NCBI RefSeq assembly: GCF_963678635.1 | Contig: NC_087066.1 | Coordinates: forward strand, 40,753,223 to 40,817,222 | DNA from: Symsagittifera roscoffensis | Lineage: Eukaryota; Xenacoelomorpha; Acoela; Convolutidae | Direction of reading: 5' to 3' | Length of the DNA stretch: 64,000 bases | Notes under the pieces: model-generated | What the model was told of the DNA's origin: nothing | The model's database searches: none | What the model saw: only the letters and a program-made list of their open reading frames with translations | Program-made: the position numbers and the translations under genes | Shown here: piece by piece, positions 57,415-64,000 of the stretch | Layout: every line of letters starts with the position of its first letter | How positions within the stretch are numbered: position 1 is the stretch's first letter

Positions 57415-57505
57415 GAGGAGGGGCGTCGGAACACCCCCCACCCCCCTATATCCGCTACTCGCTCGTATCATGGAAAAGCCCCGAACGTTCCGACGCCCCC
57501 TCCTC
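57415..57505. repeat. GC-rich inverted repeat, 18-19-bp arms
   Basis: GAGGAGGGGCGTCGGAAC (57415-57432) and its complement with one extra base (57487-57505) flank 54 bp. The word TCGGAAC and the nearby GCTCGTATCATGG link it to the Helentron-like hairpin end. Confidence 0.7.
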
Positions 57506-57509
57506 AGGG

Positions 57510-59220
57510 ACGAGTTAATTTTGCTAAATTTTCAAAAAAAAGAAGTGAAAAACAAAAAGTGATATATTTTTTATCTACTAACAATTTATTTCCTCGAATT
57601 ATTGGGATCGAAAGATTATTGGTCTCTACATTGAAACTTCTGCTACACTATTTATTAGTATTGATAATGTTTTATGGTATGATTGTTTTCTGACAAAATT
57701 TTTGCTAGATCATCAGTAAACAGAGAAACTATATTACATAGATAGTTTTAAACAGCATGTCTATAATCTGCAAATAATCGGAAAACAATCTGTTTTTAAT
57801 CTATATAACCCAAATAAAATTAATTATTTTGCCTAGCACCTATAGGATTGTAAAAATATCTGTTTGTTCAAAAACATTACTAAAAACTTGTACTCAACAA
57901 CACTCTGTGTCAGAGTCATAATCAGATCATTTCTGGAGGATATTTGTTAACCGTAAGTCATATGGTTCAGGAAGTTCCTTTAAAACTTTGCAATATGAAA
58001 GTTTCCACGGTAATAACAAGAACACTCCTGCGAAATGTCTTCAAAACCTATGTTTAAGATGAAACCTTTTAGCACAGCAGTGTAAACAAATTGGTAGAAA
58101 TGTGTTGAAAGTTTGACTTAAATCAAGTATAAATCACTAAAAAAAAGTTATTATAATAACATATTAACGTTTTTTTTTAGTTTTGTTCAAGTCAAACATT
58201 AGCATAAATAAACTAAAAGTAAAGAACAAACTTTACCAGTTTTTGCAAGATTGATCATTTTAGTAAGTCTGCATATAGTATGTATAGTACCCAAAAAAAG
58301 TCTCAAAAAAATGTTTTTGTAATCTGTATTCAAGCTGTATATAGTCGTGAATAGAAAAGTAACGTTTTGTGTTTTGACACTAATTATAACTTATAAAAAA
58401 CATATAAAAATTTTATACAAGCATGTTGCTTTATTATAAAATATCTCAAGGTTATGAATGAAGTATATTTAAAATGATAGAAATGAAAATAATCTGAAAT
58501 CTGTACGTTTTTCGATATATGATCAAGTGTCATCTATTTTTGTACCTTGTGATACCGTATTTCTAGGAGATTTCTTTCACAATTTGAAAGATATTAAAGT
58601 CTTTAGCTTAAAATCTCAAAAACGAGTGCACCTGCTACTGTTTTGTCCTAAAACTATGCGAATTGGGTCGAAAATTGTCAAAAGGGGGAATCTTTGATAT
58701 TTATGTTGCATATTATATTGCAAATAAGCTAAGCTAATCAGCGAAGTGATATGACTTTAAGCATTGTATCTTTACTAAAAATTCGAAAGTTTCAGATATG
58801 AAGCTTCTTGAAGACAAAATTTGTATGAAACCTACTTATTATATTTTAAAAAAAATAATAATAGCTGTAATTTTTCCTATAAGTTTCTGAAAAAAAAACT
58901 GACAGAATAGTACAAAAATAATCGTATCAGAGTAAAACATAAATTGTTTGATCCCCCTTTAAAGTGACCAAAGTAGTTTCTTAGAAAAAAATTTATGAAG
59001 TTTTTTGTTTGGTCAGCGTTAATCAAATCAGCATTGTGAAATCTCCCATGTCGATTTGAGTCAAAAAATTTTTTTTTTTAATTTCCTACCTAGAAAGTAG
59101 AAAGTGACAAATAATGATTTGAAATAACCGTATCTAGTTAGTGTCAAAACATTTGAAATATTGGAAAACTTTATGGATTTTATTTTTATTACATTTCACT
59201 GTTACGACATATGAATAACA
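57510..59220. other. No recognised feature
   Basis: Very AT-rich, no supported exon, repeat end or hairpin. Confidence 0.4.
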
Positions 59221-59221
59221 A

Positions 59222-59700
59222 GGTATTTTTTCTCCAGGCAAATTTTGACTTTTACCTTGCCATTTTTGGCGAATTTTCTTGTACATTTTAAAAGGCACTG
59301 ATATTTTGACCTCAAAGTTTTAAAAAAATACTTGTGATTAAATTATCAAAAATTATATTTCCCAAATTAAGGGGGTTTAAAAAATGCCAATTTGGGCTAT
59401 TCGGAACAAAATAACTTGAGATATATTTTGCTTTTAACACGTAAGCGGCTAATAAATTCGCTCATAAAGTGTTCAAAACTGAAATGAGGCCGAATATATA
59501 TGGTTTTTTAAGTTTTGCTGGACACTGAGAACACTTCTTTGTACTTGACATAGACTTACCACCATTCTGGCAAGTTTTCAAATAATCCAAAAAATCAGTT
59601 TTTTAAAGTAAAGCTTCAAATTTATTAACTGACGTTTTCAAAACCGGCATCAAAAATATGGCAGAGAAGTCCTAACAATCAGGGCTTTGCCCGGACCTAC
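59222..59700 (+). mobile_element. Old Helentron/HINE-like copy
   Basis: TCTCCAGGCAAATTTTGACTTTTACC, then the GGGGGTTTAAAAAATGCCAATTTGG block and CAGGGCTTTGCCCGG follow the family order at lower similarity. Confidence 0.55.
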
Positions 59701-59714
59701 TTAACAATCCCCCA

Positions 59715-59985
59715 CGATCAATCAGAATGCAGCAAATTTAAAATGCCCAATAGTAATTTAGTGAATTTTTGACCAATCAAAATGCAGCTAAATTAAAATG
59801 CTAACTAGTTTTTCGACGGTTTTTGTCGGTTTTTCGACCAATCAGATTGCAGCAAAATTAAAATGCTCAAAAGAATGCTCTAGCCGTCATTTTGAGTTTG
59901 TCGGTTTTTCGACCAATCAGATTGCAGCAAAATTAAAATGCTCAAAAGAATGCTCTAGCCGTAATTTTGAGTTTTTATTCAGATT
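59715..59985 (+). repeat. 75-bp tandem repeat with CCAATCAGATTGCAGC core
   Basis: Two near-identical 75-bp units start at 59836 and 59911. Looser copies of the core occur at about 59718, 59770 and 60548. The word CCAATCAGA is the complement of the TCTGATTGG core repeated in the polymerase element. Confidence 0.75.
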
Positions 59986-59999
59986 GATGGAAGCTCTTT

Positions 60000-62000
60000 A
60001 GTAAATGCCATGAGGGACAGGGGTTGTTAACTAGATCCCAGCTTTGTTTCCGATTTTGTGAAAGACAAAAAAGACATACTCTAGTGAAAGACAAAAATTT
60101 CCAAGATTTGAGGATTGATGTGGAATGATGAACTCCAGAGACTGCCAAGGTGACGGTGTTGATCCCTCAGTTGACAATCCTAAAAACACGCCCCTCTTAC
60201 AACGTCTTTTAAAACTTGTAGCAAATTTCTCCTATATTACAATTTTCCTCAAAATTTTGACACCATTTGTTGGCATAAAATGCTTTAAAACAATTTTTTA
60301 TGAGGCTAGCAAATCATGCGGCTTTTTTATAAGCAGATTTTGCCACATGAAAACCTAAATTTGTAAAATAATTAGCCTCAAGATTTCTAATAAGCCCAGC
60401 AAAATCAACTTAATTCTTAGAAGTCTGAAAAGAAAAGTTAGTTGGGTGAAACAACGTTTTTGTTCGATAAATTGGTTCTACTTAACAATTTACCCCTTTT
60501 CAGCGGGGTGGGGGGTTTAAAGTAGATGAAGTTAGTCGAATTTTTGACCAATCAGAATGCAGCAAAATTAGAATTCTCAATACAAATCTCTAGCTTTTCC
60601 CCTGTTCGGAAAAGCACACTATCAAAGTGAGCAAAATTCAGTGAGCAAATCTTAAAATAGCGAGCGAGTCAGTTGCATTCTTTTGCATGAGCCTGCTAAT
60701 CGACACACATTCTAATAAGCCGGTCCCTGTAATATGTAATTTTTGACCTGTTCAAGAATTTTACTAACTTTTTCTTGTGTGGGCAAAGTCGCTGTCTTGA
60801 AATTGATTTGATTATTTGACAAAAAACCACATAATCAGTAATTTTGGCTAGTATTTTATCTCCTCTATCTCCTATTTGCTTTTTATAGGGTTGATTACAA
60901 TTTGCAGTTTTTTTTTGTGCCATGTGCACAGATTTGAGCATTCACAAATGCAAAAGACTGAAATTTGCCAATATTTTGCGTTAGTACACTCGGTTTTTTC
61001 TTATTCCGTCCAAATTTTTAACATTGGATTTTTTATTAATCATTGTATTAATGCCAAGAACAAAACTCTGATAGTGCGAGCACCATAGCACTGGTTGGTT
61101 TTGTTAAAAGAAATGCAGTTAATTTATTTTTTAACCAATTCCCAACAAGGTCAAATTTTGATTTTTTGCTCGTTTTTTCCTGGAGCTGTTTTCTGTTTTT
61201 TTTCTGGTCTGGGTAAAACACAGCAGCATATTTGAAATAGATTTGAGTACTTTAACAAAAGTTTTAATTTTTTGGTCATTTCGGCTTATTTTTAGGTGGA
61301 CTTAAAATTCAAAACAAAAAATTTTGAGAAAATGCTGAAATTTGGTTAGCTAATTCTAGCCAATCGGTTTCAAGCCAAACACTTTTTGTTCAAGAGTTTA
61401 AATTTTTAGGTGGATTAACGAAAAAGACCCCTGAACTCCGCACTAGTCGAGCTTTTTGCATCTAACTATTTGAATTTTTGGATCTCCTTACCCACAAATG
61501 ATATACCGTGGAATGACTTCCCCGAGCGTGTGTTGATTCTGGATTTGACTTCTATATAAAATATGTGCTCCAAACGCGCTGCAAAACGTCATTTTTGTGA
61601 AATTTTTACATTTTTTTTTGATTGGTTACATAATTATTTAAATCGGCGTTTCATTTGTGTCGATAATTAAACCTATTATGTAGTTAATAAGGCGTTCTAT
61701 TCAAAGTTATTTTGTGAAATTTGTTTTTCTCCCCCTTGAACCAAATTGGGGAAGATTTTACGGATGAAACGAATTCTTTAAGATGCCAATAGAAAAACAT
61801 TGAAATTTTTTGTGGATCAATTTTGTAGCTCACAATTTTTCTTACATAAAAAATTTATATAGAAAAAGAACAGAATATTATAGGGAATTTCAAGTGCTAA
61901 CAGAACCAGGATGGGTTATATGAGTATTTTCAACTGAAAATGGAATTTTAAAAGGTATAATCCTAGTTCCCTCTTGTGAATTCAATCAAACTAATATTAC
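60000..62000. other. No recognised gene
   Basis: AT-rich sequence without supported exons. One more CCAATCAGAATGCAGC copy lies at 60548. Confidence 0.35.
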
Positions 62001-63235
62001 CTGAATATTGAAATGACGGCGGTGAAGTGAATTTTTCTTTCAAATTTGAAACAATTTACTCGACTAAATTTAATCGTTTGGTAGTTTTCTAAGTTTTATT
62101 TTTCCAACTCAACGTACGTCAACCACGAATTAATTTCAGGCAACGGATACATCAAAACACAATTTTGTGCTTACAATTGAAACTAAGATTGGCGTTGAAA
62201 TGAAGTTAATCTCATTTTCAAAAACCAACAACACAAATATTCTCGGCACCTGAAATATTGGAACTGTTCAGTCAAGAAATAATGGTTCTTGCATATTGGC
62301 TAGAATCTGTACAAAAAATCACAAAAGCCAAATTTACAGCTTCAACAGTAAAACTCAGGGTTTCAAAGATTCTTTAAATTTCCTAACAACCGGCGTTTAA
62401 ATCGTCAATAATTGTATATTTTTTAAAATCCCAGATCTTTTTCGTGAGATAAAACTAAACAATGATGCCTGTATATTGAAATGACGGCGGTGTGAGATAA
62501 TAGTGTTGTGTTTTAGTTTAAAATGGTTTCCATCACCAAGCTTTCATCGTATGAACTTTTTTTTTCAAACAACCACAAAAGCATTGCAGAGAACAGATAC
62601 ATGGAACAACACTTTGTGCTCACAATTGAAACTAAGATTGGCAATTTTTTTAATTTAGACTCATTTAAAAACCAACATCACAAACATTCGTTTCACATAA
62701 AATCTTTGGAATTTAATTAGTCAACGGTTCTTGCAAATTTGCTAGAGTCTCTACAAAAAAATTTTTTACAGCTTAAGCAACAAGTTTTAGGGTTCCAAAA
62801 TTTCCTTACATTGTAAATTCAAGATAAAAATATTCTATTTTCCTGAAACGCACGTTTATGCATGTCTCAGGTCTTCCCCCAAAAAATTTTGAGAAAAAAT
62901 TAATTCATAAATTAATTGATGTTTTGCAGGCAACATATACATCAAACATCACTTTGTTCTTAAAATTGAAACTAAGATTGGCGCTGCAGTGGAGTGAACT
63001 CAACTTTAAATACCAACATCACAAACATTCGCCTCACAAAAAAATCTTGGGAATTGTTTAGTCAAGGATTAACGGTTCTTACAAATTTGCTAAAGTCTGT
63101 ACAAAAAAGTTACAAAAACCAAATTTACTTCCTCAACAACAAGTTTTGGGGTTTCGAAAAAATTCTTTTAGTTGTATATGAAAGGAAAATATATTACATG
63201 TTAATAACGTTTCAAATTCTTTTGACTGTAAGTTA
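62001..63235 (+). repeat. Three divergent tandem units with a conserved exon-like block
   Basis: Units near 62001-62466, 62467-62840 and 62841-63235 share ATTGAAATGACGGCGGTG (first two) and, after a TTTCAG- or TTGCAG-like acceptor, a block encoding HFVL(T/K)IETKIG. Frames after the block differ and contain stops. It could be a decayed exon array or merely a repeat. Confidence 0.55.
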
Positions 63236-63525
63236 GAAAACTTGCTTATAGAAAAAAGTTTTTAATCGTTTTCTGATATTCAATCAGCAAAAAACAACAG
63301 TAACAGCCAATGATAAATACGCTTCGTCTGGTTGAGGCGATCAGAAGCAGGCCTCCATTCTTAAAAACAACCTAGTTAACATCTAGTCGATTTATATGAA
63401 TTTTTACCTAATGTTGTAAGCCTTTTTTTGCTGCTTTTGAAAAAATATATTACGCATTTTTTCGAGTTATAAAATTATGATTTCTATTAAGTTTAATAAA
63501 ATTATGAGTATGATAATTATTCTTC

Positions 63526-63850
63526 CAGGGACATATTTAGGGGGTACCGGGAGCGGAAGCTCTCGTTTTCAAGGATTCGACCCCCTGCCAACCCTAAGGG
63601 TCCCCTTTGATACTCTTTTAAGACATTCAATTTTGGCTGACCAGCCCTAAACTTTTCTGAAGGCACCTTTGGCGCTATTATATAACAAATTTGAGGTAGA
63701 GTGCTCGCGGAAGAAAAAAGATTTTTCAAAAAATCAAAACTTTTCAAAGAAATGCTTAGAAAATGCCTTTTCCTGCCATTTTTTTTCTTAACTTCGCTTG
63801 CGGCGCCGAAAATGCGGTCAAAGTATGGATTTTATAGGGATAGTAAGCGT
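63526..63850. mobile_element. Copy of the 25.8-kb hAT-like element
   Basis: CAGGGACATATTTAGGGGG at the start, then the shared GGATTCGACCCCCTGCC, GGGTCCCCTTTGATACT and GGCACCTTTGGCGC blocks in the same order as 25781-26070. The far end is unclear. Confidence 0.7.
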
Positions 63851-64000
63851 GATATACATGAACATGTATACATATATGACATTCTTGAAAAAATTTTACT
63901 TAACAAAACGTTACTTACGTTTAGAGCTGTTTTTACTATATCCATTAATCATATAAACATTTCTCAGCAAACGAGGGCATAGAAAATACACATCGGGTTT

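Noticed and set aside
59798-60001. 67-aa ORF with a 25-residue repeat
   Set aside because: Translation of a 75-bp tandem DNA repeat; looser DNA copies nearby do not keep the frame.

Overview
The window looks like AT-rich invertebrate, most likely nematode (Caenorhabditis-like), nuclear DNA. Reasons: short exons with TTTCAG or TTTTAG acceptors, a caenopore-type saposin gene, BEL/Pao and Ty3-like retroelements, an env-bearing LTR element of a kind known from nematodes, and A/T runs with about 10-bp periodicity. No prokaryotic signals (operons, Shine-Dalgarno sites) are visible. Host coding sequence is sparse and transposons fill most of the rest. All calls come from reading the sequence. No database search was run and species identity is inference.

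Host genes. Two paralogous minus-strand genes share three collinear exons with conserved intron phases. Gene A has exons at 22584-22741, 4962-5092 and 4334-4663. Gene B has exons at 57048-57202, 48623-48753, about 39330-39452 and about 38332-38580. I do not recognise the product. The huge introns come from insertions: a 14.4-kb DNA-polymerase element in gene A and a 7.4-kb LTR element in gene B. Inside a gene B intron, on the same strand, is a saposin-like (caenopore-type) gene at about 45996-45138, with signal peptide, six spaced cysteines, TATA box and poly(A) signal.

The most unusual object is 5139-19562: 416-bp terminal inverted repeats beginning AG, a decayed family-B DNA polymerase with N-terminal zinc fingers (minus strand), and plus-strand genes I cannot match to known families. 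These include a pair joined by a one-base TGATG stop/start overlap whose second member is a 52-residue two-helix membrane protein. There is also a pair of possibly PC4-like proteins and a second, inverted copy of the zinc-finger leader of the polymerase gene. Its intergenic regions carry enhancer-like arrays: 60-bp repeats with four perfect CRE sites, CArG boxes with an AP-1 site, and two clusters of inverted CCAAT (CTGATTGG) motifs. It resembles Maverick/Polinton elements, but I see no integrase, packaging ATPase, protease or recognisable capsid.

Other layout: 1-2.5 kb is the 3' end of a BEL/Pao element. A family with 3' hairpin and asymmetric ends (Helentron/HINE-like) recurs at 2.8, 20.2, 21.3-22.6 (tandem array), 35.4, 36.4, 37.2, 40.8 and 59.2 kb. 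A recent 1168-bp tandem duplication lies at 29.4-31.8 kb and a CT microsatellite at 33.3 kb. A miniature LTR element with perfect-length LTRs and a Ty3 pol scrap is at 39.6-40.8 kb. A family of about 200-220-bp MITEs with clean 8-bp target duplications clusters at 43.7-45.6 kb. Divergent tandem repeats occupy 59.8-60.0 and 62.0-63.2 kb.
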